DNA of 44,733 nt, from contig JANWJZ010000001.1 of the NCBI GenBank assembly GCA_025451675.1, positions 1 through 44,733 on the forward strand, written 5' to 3'. Under the pieces are notes generated by a model. The model did no database searches, had not been told where the DNA came from, and was given only the letters and a program-made list of their open reading frames with translations. The DNA is from Halanaerobiales bacterium (GTDB taxonomy: Bacteria > Bacillota > Halanaerobiia > Halanaerobiales > DTU029). Made by a program: the position numbers and the translations under genes. Positions 24,730 to 33,061 of the stretch are shown in pieces (the first letter of the stretch is position 1; every line of letters begins with the position of its first letter).

Positions 24730-26469
24730 ATGTCCATAGATGGTATTATGCTGGCAGCCATAAAAAAGGATTTAAAGAATAGACTGCTCAACGGAAGGAT
24801 TGACAAAATTTATCAACCAGAGCAATATCTGATTACTATATTGATCAGGAATAATCAGCGCAATTATCGATTATTATTATCTGCTCACCCGGACCATCCT
24901 GGAGCCCATCTGACAGAAAGGGATTTTGAGAACCCTTCCAGGGCTCCGGATTTCTGCATGTTACTGCGGAAATATCTCCTGCGCGGTACTATAACGGCCA
25001 TAAAACAGCCAGACTTTGAACGTATCCTTATCTTTGAAATCCTGCTCTATGAGAAAAGATATAACTTGATTATCGAGATTATGGGCAGACACAGTAATAT
25101 AATTTTACTTGATCAGGATGGGCTTATCCTTGATGCCATAAAACGGGTTACTTCCCGGATGAGCAGGGAAAGGGAACTCTACCCCGGCATAGCTTATAAA
25201 TATCCGCCTGCACAGGATAAATTAAATCCCCTGTTCCTGGAAGAAAAGAGCTTTATAGAAAAAACCCTGACTCTTAATCAGGCGACCTATAAAATAATCA
25301 TGAATAATTACCGGGGGATTGGCCCCCTCTCTGCCCGGGAAATCGTATATAGGGCGGGGATAGAACCAGAGAGGGACTTCAGTGAACTTGATGAAAAGGA
25401 GAAAAACTCCCTCCTGGCCAGTTTCATGGACCTGAAGGAAAAGATACTGCAGGAGGACTTCCAGCCTGTGGTTGGCCTGGACGGGGATAATATCAGCTAT
25501 ATATCTGCTTTTCCCTTGACCCACCGCCAGGAAAAGTCCCTGGAGTTCCAGGAAACCGGTAAACTACTGGATTTTTATTATGAAAAGGGCATTAAGGATA
25601 AGGAAATAGACAAGAAAAAAAGGGAACTGGGTTCAATAGTGGGAAACTACCTGGAGAAAATTCAAAGGAAAAAAGGCTCCTTCCAGCAGGAACTGGAAAC
25701 AGGTAAAAATGCTGAGAAATTTAAAATATTAGGTGAACTGATTATCGCCAATATATATCAGCTAAAAAGAGGCATAATAGAGGCAGAACTGATCGATTAT
25801 TATGACCCGGAACAGAAAAGGATTAAAATTGAACTGGATCCACAACTCTCTCCTGCAGATAATGCCCAGAAGTATTTTAAGAGATACCACAAGGCCAGAA
25901 AAAGTGTTAAGTATATTGAGGAACAGCTCATGAAACTGAAGGAAGAAGAAGATTACCTGGAAAACGTCCTGTTGAATATAGAACAGGCGGAAGAATTAAA
26001 GGATTTAGAAGAAATCAGGGAAGAATTGATCCAGGAAGGTTATATAAAGGACAGGAGAAAAAGGAAGCCAAAAGAAGCAGACCAGGTTCAGGCTCCCTAT
26101 AAATTCATTTCCTCAGCGGGTTATGAAATCCTCGTGGGAAAAAATAACCGCCAGAATGATAATCTAAGCAGGAAAATTGCCCGGAAAAATGACCTCTGGC
26201 TGCATGTAAAGGATTTACCGGGTTCACATGTTATAATCCGGAGAAAAGATAAAGAAGAAATCCCGGTAGAAACAATAAAAGAAGCAGCCATACTGGCTGC
26301 CTATTACAGCAAGGGAAGAGACTCCGAAAATGTTCCCATCGATTATACCCTGGTAAAAAATATACGGAAACCCAGGGGGGCCAGGCCTGGCCTGGTTTAT
26401 TATGAAAACTATCAGACTATCCATGTCACCCCTGATGAAGAAGTGGTTAAGAAACTTAAAATTTCCTGA
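24730..26469 (+). CDS. rqcH: Rqc2/RqcH-type ribosome quality control factor (NFACT; FbpA family)
   Basis: NFACT protein of 579 residues that in Bacillus recruits alanyl-tRNA to stalled 50S subunits and drives C-terminal alanine tailing of incomplete chains. Order of domains: NFACT-N (from MSIDGIMLAAIKKDL, with GRHSNIILLD), a helix-hairpin-helix region (YRGIGPLSAREIVYRAG), a long coiled coil (about 280-460), and the C-terminal NFACT-R domain with KNDLWLHVKDLPGSHVIIR. Older annotations call it fibronectin-binding protein. Ribosome site AAAGGAGTG. Its 3' end overlaps lnt tail to tail by 14 bases. Confidence 0.95.
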   Translation: MSIDGIMLAAIKKDLKNRLLNGRIDKIYQPEQYLITILIRNNQRNYRLLLSAHPDHPGAHLTERDFENPSRAPDFCMLLRKYLLRGTITAIKQPDFERILIFEILLYEKRYNLIIEIMGRHSNIILLDQDGLILDAIKRVTSRMSRERELYPGIAYKYPPAQDKLNPLFLEEKSFIEKTLTLNQATYKIIMNNYRGIGPLSAREIVYRAGIEPERDFSELDEKEKNSLLASFMDLKEKILQEDFQPVVGLDGDNISYISAFPLTHRQEKSLEFQETGKLLDFYYEKGIKDKEIDKKKRELGSIVGNYLEKIQRKKGSFQQELETGKNAEKFKILGELIIANIYQLKRGIIEAELIDYYDPEQKRIKIELDPQLSPADNAQKYFKRYHKARKSVKYIEEQLMKLKEEEDYLENVLLNIEQAEELKDLEEIREELIQEGYIKDRRKRKPKEADQVQAPYKFISSAGYEILVGKNNRQNDNLSRKIARKNDLWLHVKDLPGSHVIIRRKDKEEIPVETIKEAAILAAYYSKGRDSENVPIDYTLVKNIRKPRGARPGLVYYENYQTIHVTPDEEVVKKLKIS

Positions 26470-27988
26470 CCTCTCTCCCGCTTTTTTTCCTCCTCAGATT
26501 GAGGAAACTTTTCGTTAAGAGGGAAAAAACAAGGACAATGGCTGAAATAAAACCCGGGTAATCCCCCCATTTTTGATAAAGGGTTCCTTCTCCATTCAAG
26601 GGCAGTCGGGCAGGGAAAGTACTTAAATCCCTGGAATGATTTTTCATCAATTCTGCCCCTGTAGGGGCAATTACCCCGCCAAAGGCCTGGTTTCCTGCCT
26701 TCAGGATAGACCGCCGGTTCTCTGCTGCCCGGAACCTGGCCGCTATCCACATCTGTTCCTGCAGGTTACCCTTCCTGTACCAGGCCTCATTGGACTGGTT
26801 GACAATGAACCGGGCTTCTTCCACTCCTTCCCTTACCAGTCCAGGATAGAGTATCTCCGAACAGATTACTGTTTTCCAGCTGATTTCTCCCTTGCGGAAG
26901 ATGACAAATTCATCTCCCGGTAATTGGGAAACTATTGAAAGGCCGGTCAGTTTCTCCACCAGATTACTGAGGGGTATATATTCTCCAAAGGGCACCAGCC
27001 GTACCTTATTATACCGGCTCTGTATCCGGGCTTCGGGAGTTATAAGAAAACTGCTATTATATCTGGCATAATCATCATCCATTATGGAAAGGCTGCCTAC
27101 CTGGAGATAGGCATTTAAGCCTGTAACCTGCTGCAAAAATCTTTTACGGTAAAACTCATTCCTGATTAGATCAAAGGTCAGCGAGGACTCCGGCCAGACG
27201 ACCAGCTCTGCTTCAACCAGTCTCCTGGATTCATCCAATAAGTAATCCATATTCCTCTCTATATTGGCTACAGCCCATTTTTCCACTGGATCCAGATTTG
27301 TCTGCACTACACCTACATTTAGCCAGGTGTCCGTCTCAAAAGAATTGAGCATATGGCTTCCTGTAAGCAGGACAAAAACAAGTAATAATAAAGCAGGTAA
27401 AAGATACTTAATCTTCCTGTTGGCAATTACTTTAAAGAGATAACCATTAAAAAGAAGTACTATAAAACCGACCAGGAAGATGCCTCCGTAACTGGAAAAT
27501 TGTAATAAGGAAAGGAAATTACTTTGAGTATAGGCAATAAAAGCAAATGGAAAGGCAGGAATTATTCGAAATCTTAAGAATTCCACGGCAATCCAGGAGA
27601 TAGCGAGCCAGACAGGGCTGATTCCGGAACTCCTTTTTACAAATACAAAAAATAAGGCCCAGATCCCATAGATGGCCCCAAATAAGACAAAAACCAGGAA
27701 CAGTAGAATAAGGGCAAATATAAGAGGCAGGCCGCTATGTTCAGCCAGCGGATAATATAACCACAAGGAAGATGATACCATAATTGTAATACCCAGCAAA
27801 GTTCCAGCCAAGAATACAGATATAAAACCCCTTTCTTCTTTTTCCTTCCACCTTTCCAGAAAATACAATAAGGGGAGCAAAGCTACCCAGGATAAAATAT
27901 ATAGGGATGGATAACTGAAGGGCAGGCTCAGAAGAATTCCGGATAAAACCGGCAAGAGATAAATTATATATTTCTGTATATGAATCAT
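26456..27988 (-). CDS. lnt: Apolipoprotein N-acyltransferase
   Basis: Third enzyme of lipoprotein maturation; adds a third acyl chain to the N-terminal cysteine. A membrane part with about six hydrophobic segments (residues 1-200) is followed by a periplasmic nitrilase domain. The catalytic triad is intact: Glu in VVWPESSL, Lys in YNKVRLVPFGEY, Cys in ICSEILYP, and the family NQSNEAWY is present. A last membrane helix is near the C-terminus. Length about 510 is normal. The ATG at 27988 shares one base with the crp stop codon and has AGGTGG six bases upstream; a GTG at 27997 is less likely. Lnt is typical of diderm bacteria, so its presence here is informative. Confidence 0.93.
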   Translation of the reverse strand: MIHIQKYIIYLLPVLSGILLSLPFSYPSLYILSWVALLPLLYFLERWKEKEERGFISVFLAGTLLGITIMVSSSLWLYYPLAEHSGLPLIFALILLFLVFVLFGAIYGIWALFFVFVKRSSGISPVWLAISWIAVEFLRFRIIPAFPFAFIAYTQSNFLSLLQFSSYGGIFLVGFIVLLFNGYLFKVIANRKIKYLLPALLLLVFVLLTGSHMLNSFETDTWLNVGVVQTNLDPVEKWAVANIERNMDYLLDESRRLVEAELVVWPESSLTFDLIRNEFYRKRFLQQVTGLNAYLQVGSLSIMDDDYARYNSSFLITPEARIQSRYNKVRLVPFGEYIPLSNLVEKLTGLSIVSQLPGDEFVIFRKGEISWKTVICSEILYPGLVREGVEEARFIVNQSNEAWYRKGNLQEQMWIAARFRAAENRRSILKAGNQAFGGVIAPTGAELMKNHSRDLSTFPARLPLNGEGTLYQKWGDYPGFISAIVLVFSLLTKSFLNLRRKKSGREVRKF

Positions 27989-28662
27989 TAACGCCACCTC
28001 GCCAGACCTTCCAGATCTTTTATTTTTACTCTATTTCCATCAAGTTCAATTAAACCTTCATTCCTGAATTCACTCAGGGTCCGGCTGACTGTCTCACGGG
28101 TAGTCCCCAGCAGGCTGGCCATCTCCTGCCTGTTCAATTCCAGGGTAAACTCATTATTTTCATCACCATGTTTGCGGTATAAATTCAGAAGTAAAGTAGC
28201 CACCCGGCCTTTTGTATCCCGTAAACCCAGATTCTTAATCTTGCTCTGGGCATTACGCAGCTTGATGGCCATCTCGTGAAGCATCCCCCAGCCTATCTCC
28301 GGGTTTTGATAAAAATATTCCTTGAATTTGCTGCGGGAGAGGAACAAAACATCCGTATCCTCCATGGCAACTGTCGTAGCCGGATATTCCTCGATACCAA
28401 AGAGAACAACTTCGCCAAAGACATCGCCGGCCTGCAGTATCTCCAGGATTTGTTCTTCACCTTCTGTATTACTCTTCAGGGCTTTCACCCGGCCTTTTTT
28501 CAAGAAATAGACTCCTTGGCCTTCCTCACCTTCATAGAATATAGTACTGCCTGCGGGGTATGATCTTCTTTCCAGCAGCTGGCTGATTTCCTCTAAATGT
28601 TTCAATTCCATGTGGGAGAAGAGAACATAACTCTTCAAATACTTAATATCTTCGCTGCTCAA
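27988..28662 (-). CDS. Crp/Fnr family transcriptional regulator
   Basis: Protein of 224 residues with an N-terminal cyclic-nucleotide-binding fold (about 15-125, with GDVFGEVVLFG where cAMP-binding relatives have GELAL) and a C-terminal winged helix whose recognition region reads NRQEMASLLGTTRETVSRTLSEF. No Fnr-type cysteine cluster is visible, so an oxygen-sensing 4Fe-4S role is unlikely; the effector is unknown. Translation begins with TTG at 28662, overlapping the stop codon of the cobalamin-binding protein gene and with GGAGG seven bases upstream. It is therefore coupled to that gene and may control this operon. Confidence 0.92.
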   Translation of the reverse strand: MSSEDIKYLKSYVLFSHMELKHLEEISQLLERRSYPAGSTIFYEGEEGQGVYFLKKGRVKALKSNTEGEEQILEILQAGDVFGEVVLFGIEEYPATTVAMEDTDVLFLSRSKFKEYFYQNPEIGWGMLHEMAIKLRNAQSKIKNLGLRDTKGRVATLLLNLYRKHGDENNEFTLELNRQEMASLLGTTRETVSRTLSEFRNEGLIELDGNRVKIKDLEGLARWR

Positions 28663-30302
28663 ATCCCTGCCTCCTTGATAATCTGTTCTATTCTTTCTTC
28701 TTCACTGATAATCCGCTCACGGTTATAATCATAGGCATAACAGGCACCATTGATCATTTTGGTGGTCAATTTTCCGGCTGCTTCCGGGTTCCCCTTCAGG
28801 TGTGGAGCATCAATAAGCCCTATTTTGATGGCATTGGCCAGATTCTTCGCATCACTCAGGGGATCCTCAGATAAATTTTTCCCCATCTCTTTAATGGCCT
28901 TAATTAACAGGCCTGCTTCCCTGGTTAACTCAACACTGCGCTCGATAACAAGGGGATCTGCTGCAAAATCCGGTGCTCCATAGATCAGGTTATCAATTAC
29001 CTGTCTGGCAATCCGGCAGCTCTCAATGACATCTCCAGGCTTTGCGGCATGATCTGCCTCACAGAAGGCCACCACATGGACTATATCAGGTTGTAAGGCC
29101 ATCCCCAGGAAGGTGGAATAGGCCAATTGTCCTTTGGCTTTATATAAATCTACGGGAAAACTTGTTAAACCTGCCCTTACCTGGGTTAGTACCCGGAAAT
29201 TCTCATCCTCCAGGCTTTCGATCAGCTTTTTCTTGGCAAACATCTTGGCCAGATCCATCCGGGCTGTTGTTGCATTGGGTGTGTTAAACATATATTGGGC
29301 GATATAGGTCTTCACACCCATCTTTTTGGCATTATAGGCAGCCAGATAGGCCATTACTACTGCCACTGTATCATGGGCATCCCGCAGGCTCCAGTGGTGG
29401 GATTCATTCACCTCAACAGGTACATCCCTCTCTCCATGCCATTTCATTAAATTCTGATTTTCCACTATGGAAGAAGCTAAATCCCGGGAACTCCTGCCGT
29501 CAAGTCTATTATACCAGGTAAGGGGCACTGCACACCAGGCATTTTTTATGGTATTCAATAAAAGCTCTGCCATCTTCTCCAGGTCCTGAGTCCCGCTATA
29601 GGAACGTAAAAGGGGATAATTTCCCCTGCGGGAAGCTTCATAAAGATCCCTCAAATCCTGTTCAGTCCTGATGGGTACTCCACCCGCCCCTTTTTCATCT
29701 TCATCCATTTCCTCCGGCCTGAAGAAAAACTCCTGGGCATTCTGATCAGGACCCAGAGAGATTATATCCAGAACCTTAGCTTCAGCTATCTCCTTAATTC
29801 CCTCTATTGTCTCCTCCATTGAAGGCAAACCGAAGTGATGCCTGATCAGGGGGTAGGGCCTTTTTCTATCCAATCTATCCAGAAGATTATCTCCATAATC
29901 TATGTTTTCCTCGTTATAGTCCCTTCCTTCCAGGAAGGCAATTATCTCTTCTATCTCTTCCTCACCACTGAATACTTTAGTAAAGAAATTTAGTTCCTCT
30001 ACTTTTCTGGCCACAGGCACTGTGCCGCCAAAAATAAAGGTATAGGAGTCCAGGCCCCTTTCCATCACCGCGTCTTTAAGCCTGGCCGCTATATTATACC
30101 CTGTTTCTGGAGTCAGGCGGTAACCGACAGCAACCATGTATGGATCTGCCTCTGCGACAGCGTCAAGTAAATAATCAATACTGACGGCTGGACCCAAAAA
30201 TTTAGTCCTGTAACCATGTTCTTCAGCCAGCCTTAAAAAATTCAGTACACCGGCAACGTGGACACAATTACCAATTGAAGCACCGATTATCAATCTTTCC
30301 AT
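28659..30302 (-). CDS. Cobalamin-binding protein with mutase-like C-terminal domain
   Basis: Protein of 547 residues. Residues 1-125 have the B12-binding Rossmann pattern: CVHVAG at 13-18 corresponds to the DxHxxG motif, with His15 as the presumed lower cobalt ligand but Cys instead of Asp; YRL at 61-63 and FGGT at 91-94 correspond to the SxL and GG motifs. Residues about 205-480 resemble the barrel of glutamate mutase-type enzymes, with conserved-looking SGTQD, PLTWYN and PVEVNESHHW. This would be a fused small-plus-large subunit mutase. The reaction is unknown and no reactivase gene is nearby. Flanked 30 bases upstream by an opine-dehydrogenase-like gene and overlapped by a Crp-type regulator. 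Confidence 0.7.
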   Translation of the reverse strand: MERLIIGASIGNCVHVAGVLNFLRLAEEHGYRTKFLGPAVSIDYLLDAVAEADPYMVAVGYRLTPETGYNIAARLKDAVMERGLDSYTFIFGGTVPVARKVEELNFFTKVFSGEEEIEEIIAFLEGRDYNEENIDYGDNLLDRLDRKRPYPLIRHHFGLPSMEETIEGIKEIAEAKVLDIISLGPDQNAQEFFFRPEEMDEDEKGAGGVPIRTEQDLRDLYEASRRGNYPLLRSYSGTQDLEKMAELLLNTIKNAWCAVPLTWYNRLDGRSSRDLASSIVENQNLMKWHGERDVPVEVNESHHWSLRDAHDTVAVVMAYLAAYNAKKMGVKTYIAQYMFNTPNATTARMDLAKMFAKKKLIESLEDENFRVLTQVRAGLTSFPVDLYKAKGQLAYSTFLGMALQPDIVHVVAFCEADHAAKPGDVIESCRIARQVIDNLIYGAPDFAADPLVIERSVELTREAGLLIKAIKEMGKNLSEDPLSDAKNLANAIKIGLIDAPHLKGNPEAAGKLTTKMINGACYAYDYNRERIISEEERIEQIIKEAGI

Positions 30303-30332
30303 AAAGCTTCAACCCCTTCTGCCAGATTACTT

Positions 30333-31496
30333 TTACGAATTTACATCTCCTAACGAAATAATATCACCCAGTTTTTTCACGAATCCGAAACTAAATCCTT
30401 TATTAAGGCTCTTTCTTTGCCTGTATCCTTTATTCACCAGCTCAAGGATCTCCCTGCTGGAAAGGCCCTCCAGGCCCAATGTCTTTACAGTCCTACCTTC
30501 AGCCCGGAAATCCTTCTGGTAAACAATATTGGCCAGATCGATAACCATATCAATTGTAGGTGTTTCTACCTTACAGACCCTGGCCAGTGAAGCAATCGGT
30601 ACAAGGCTCATTGGTACATCCTCAAAAACATAGCGGTGATTAATAGTCCCCGGTGCCAGGATACCCTTATATTGTTTATTATTCTGTATCAACTCATATA
30701 GGGTCCTTCCTTTTATTCCATAGGATAGGCGCAACCATTCCTTTGCCGATAATGGATCTATACCAAAGGCATATGCCACTTCCATTCTCTCCTGATCCAT
30801 CTTCTCCAGAATACGGCAGATAGAAGGAGAAATCCCCTGTTGATAAAAATGAAAATCTTCCGGTGATTCAATCCAGGCCATATTCAATAAGGTTGGTGCT
30901 GGATGAAAAATAGCACCTATATTATCAAGACTGGTCTTTAAGACATTCTCTACCGGTATAAACTGTGGTAAAAATTCCTGTATATCATCGATAAAATCCC
31001 AGATCTTTTTACTGGGGAATGAAGCAATAAACACCTTTTCCTTTATCCCATATATCCTCGCTTCAGCTGGACCGATTATTCTGCTGGCAAACAAAAAGGT
31101 CTGGGTTTCGGCAATAGCTATATCTGCCTGGCAATTATGTTTTAGAAGTTCATTGTAAAATTCCAGGGCTCCGCCTGTTCGGCCCGGATTCAGGATAATA
31201 ACCTGACCATCCCGCAGATAAGGGGCCATTTTCCTGGCCAGGAAACGATGCGCTACCGCAGGGGTAACCACCATAATCAAATCAGTATCCTGAATTGCCA
31301 GTTCTATTCTATTGGTAACTGTATTTAACTTTCCAAAACCATTACACAATCCAGACAGCTTTATACCACCAATTTCCTTAATGGCCGCGTATCTATCCGG
31401 GCTGCGGTTATAAAGGTTTACCTTAGCCCCTTTTAGAGCCAGATAAGCAGCCATCGCCTGCCCGCCATTACCTGCACCAAGAACTGCAACCTTCAT
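30333..31496 (-). CDS. NAD/NADP-dependent opine dehydrogenase family protein
   Basis: Protein of 387 residues with an N-terminal Rossmann fold (VLGAGNGGQAMAAYLA) and the octopine/nopaline dehydrogenase C-terminal helical domain, including the family's histidine in GAIFHPAPTLLN. Enzymes of this family reductively join a 2-oxo acid with an amino acid or run the reverse oxidation; the substrate here is not predictable. The frame opens at 31520, but the ATG at 31496 (MKVAVLGAG) is placed four bases after GGAGGTGAT, and the upstream ATGs overlap or precede that site. It is the first gene of a run that continues into the cobalamin protein, a Crp-like regulator and lnt. Confidence 0.85.
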   Translation of the reverse strand: MKVAVLGAGNGGQAMAAYLALKGAKVNLYNRSPDRYAAIKEIGGIKLSGLCNGFGKLNTVTNRIELAIQDTDLIMVVTPAVAHRFLARKMAPYLRDGQVIILNPGRTGGALEFYNELLKHNCQADIAIAETQTFLFASRIIGPAEARIYGIKEKVFIASFPSKKIWDFIDDIQEFLPQFIPVENVLKTSLDNIGAIFHPAPTLLNMAWIESPEDFHFYQQGISPSICRILEKMDQERMEVAYAFGIDPLSAKEWLRLSYGIKGRTLYELIQNNKQYKGILAPGTINHRYVFEDVPMSLVPIASLARVCKVETPTIDMVIDLANIVYQKDFRAEGRTVKTLGLEGLSSREILELVNKGYRQRKSLNKGFSFGFVKKLGDIISLGDVNS

Positions 31497-31703
31497 GCAC
31501 ATCACCTCCAATAATCTCATAATTCAGAATTATTGAACCTAATGGGATGATACTTACAAAAAAAATCTATTCATTTTAATCTGCCATGAGCCCGGCAACA
31601 ACTATTAATAAATAGATTTTATAAAGATTTATTCCTATAAAATTGTAAAAAATAAAGCATAATAATTTTATCATAAATCCTGAAATAAAACAAGAAGATT
31701 TTA

Positions 31704-31746
31704 TAAAAAAAGACTGTAGAACGCCTCTATAGCAACTACAGTCTTT
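31704..31746 (-). terminator. Rho-independent terminator after isocitrate dehydrogenase
   Basis: AAAGACTGTAG (31709-31719) and CTACAGTCTTT (31736-31746) form a perfect 11-bp stem with a 16-base loop; in transcript order the second arm runs into TTTTTTTATAA. The rest of the 31497-31770 gap is AT-rich, with no convincing promoter for the opine dehydrogenase gene seen by eye. Confidence 0.87.
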
Positions 31747-31770
31747 ATTATTGATATAATTTAATTCTAT

Positions 31771-32976
31771 TTATTTACCTGCCCTATAGGCTTCCCATCT
31801 TTCCTTTAACCTGCTATCCTGAAGGGTCTCCATTATATACTCTGCATACTCAGCTCCGGTAGCCCCGGTAGCCCTGCCGGTCATTACGATTTTCTTTTCA
31901 TAATTTCCGCAAATATCCAGAGCCATCTGTAGACGGGTAGCTTCTTCCTGATAACCAATATGTTCTAACAGCATGGCTGCAGCCCGGATAATACTGCTAG
32001 GGTCAGCATATTGGGCCCTGCCTTCCTGGACCATCCTGGGGGCAGAACCATGGATAGCCTCAAACATGGCGTATCTTTTTCCTATATTGGCACTACCGGC
32101 TGTACCGACCCCGCCCTGAAATTCGGCAGCTTCATCGGTTAAAATATCTCCATAAAGATTAGGCAAGACAAATACCTTAAACTCCTGCCTCCGTTTTTCA
32201 TCAATCAGTTTAGCAGTCATTATATCGATATACCAGTCATCCCATTCTACCTCAGGATAATCCCTGGCAATCTCTCTGGCTATATCCAGGAAAAATCCAT
32301 CTGTAGTCTTGATAACATTAGCTTTGGTAACTACAGTCAGCCTATTTTTCCCACTCTTTTTCGCATGTTCAAAGGCAGCCTTAATAATCCGGTAGGAACC
32401 TTCATATGTAGTAACAGTAAAATCAATGGCCAGGTCTTCGTTGACCATGATTCCATCACTGCCCAGGGCATAGGCGCCTTCAGTATTCTCCCGGAAAAAC
32501 ACCCAGTCAATCCCTTCTTCCGGTACCTGTACCGGCCGGACATTAGCAAACAGATCCAGCTCTTTTCGCATGGCCACATTGGCACTTTCGATATTGGGCC
32601 AGGGGTCTCCAGCCCGCGGTGTAGTTGTAGGGCCTTTTAAAATAACATGGCATTTCTTTAATTCCGCCAGTATATCATCGGGAATAGCCTGTTTATGGCG
32701 GGCTCTATTTTCAATGGTCAAGCCGTCTATATTTTTGATTACAATCCGGCCTTCCTTAATCTCATCAGCCAGTAGAAACTCTATAATCTTCCTGGCTTCC
32801 TCAGTTATATAGGGCCCAATCCCATCTCCACCTACTATACCAATGACAATCTCATCCAGCTTATTGTAATCGATGAAATCTGCTTCAGCCTTCATTTTTT
32901 CTATCCTGGTAAATTGCTGTTCCAATAGTTTTCCGAAATGCTCCTTTGCCTTCTCGATATACTCTCTTTGCTTCAA
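31771..32976 (-). CDS. Isocitrate dehydrogenase (isocitrate/isopropylmalate dehydrogenase family)
   Basis: Oxidative decarboxylase of 401 residues. Isocitrate specificity is supported by SANVAMR (131-137), matching the SxNxxxR substrate loop of E. coli Icd, plus Arg147, Arg162, Tyr169, Lys218 and the metal-binding aspartates 251, 277 and 281. Isopropylmalate dehydrogenases differ in that loop. At the coenzyme site HGSAPRM (309-315) carries Arg-Met where NADP enzymes have Lys-Tyr and NAD enzymes Asp-Ile, so NAD versus NADP is unclear. The frame is open to 33018, but a GGGGAGGAG ribosome site lies five bases before the TTG at 32976 (MKQREYIEKA), the probable start. Confidence 0.88.
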   Translation of the reverse strand: MKQREYIEKAKEHFGKLLEQQFTRIEKMKAEADFIDYNKLDEIVIGIVGGDGIGPYITEEARKIIEFLLADEIKEGRIVIKNIDGLTIENRARHKQAIPDDILAELKKCHVILKGPTTTPRAGDPWPNIESANVAMRKELDLFANVRPVQVPEEGIDWVFFRENTEGAYALGSDGIMVNEDLAIDFTVTTYEGSYRIIKAAFEHAKKSGKNRLTVVTKANVIKTTDGFFLDIAREIARDYPEVEWDDWYIDIMTAKLIDEKRRQEFKVFVLPNLYGDILTDEAAEFQGGVGTAGSANIGKRYAMFEAIHGSAPRMVQEGRAQYADPSSIIRAAAMLLEHIGYQEEATRLQMALDICGNYEKKIVMTGRATGATGAEYAEYIMETLQDSRLKERWEAYRAGK

Positions 32977-33061
32977 GTCTGCTCCTCCCCTACTAAAAAT
33001 TTTTTTCTGCAAATTCAAAAATATTATAACTTAATTGCTGCCTGCAGTCAAATCCACCAAC

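Noticed and set aside
31521-31703. Search for an attenuator or promoter before the opine dehydrogenase gene
   Set aside because: Only weak -10-like AT stretches with poor or wrongly spaced -35 boxes were seen, so nothing was annotated.
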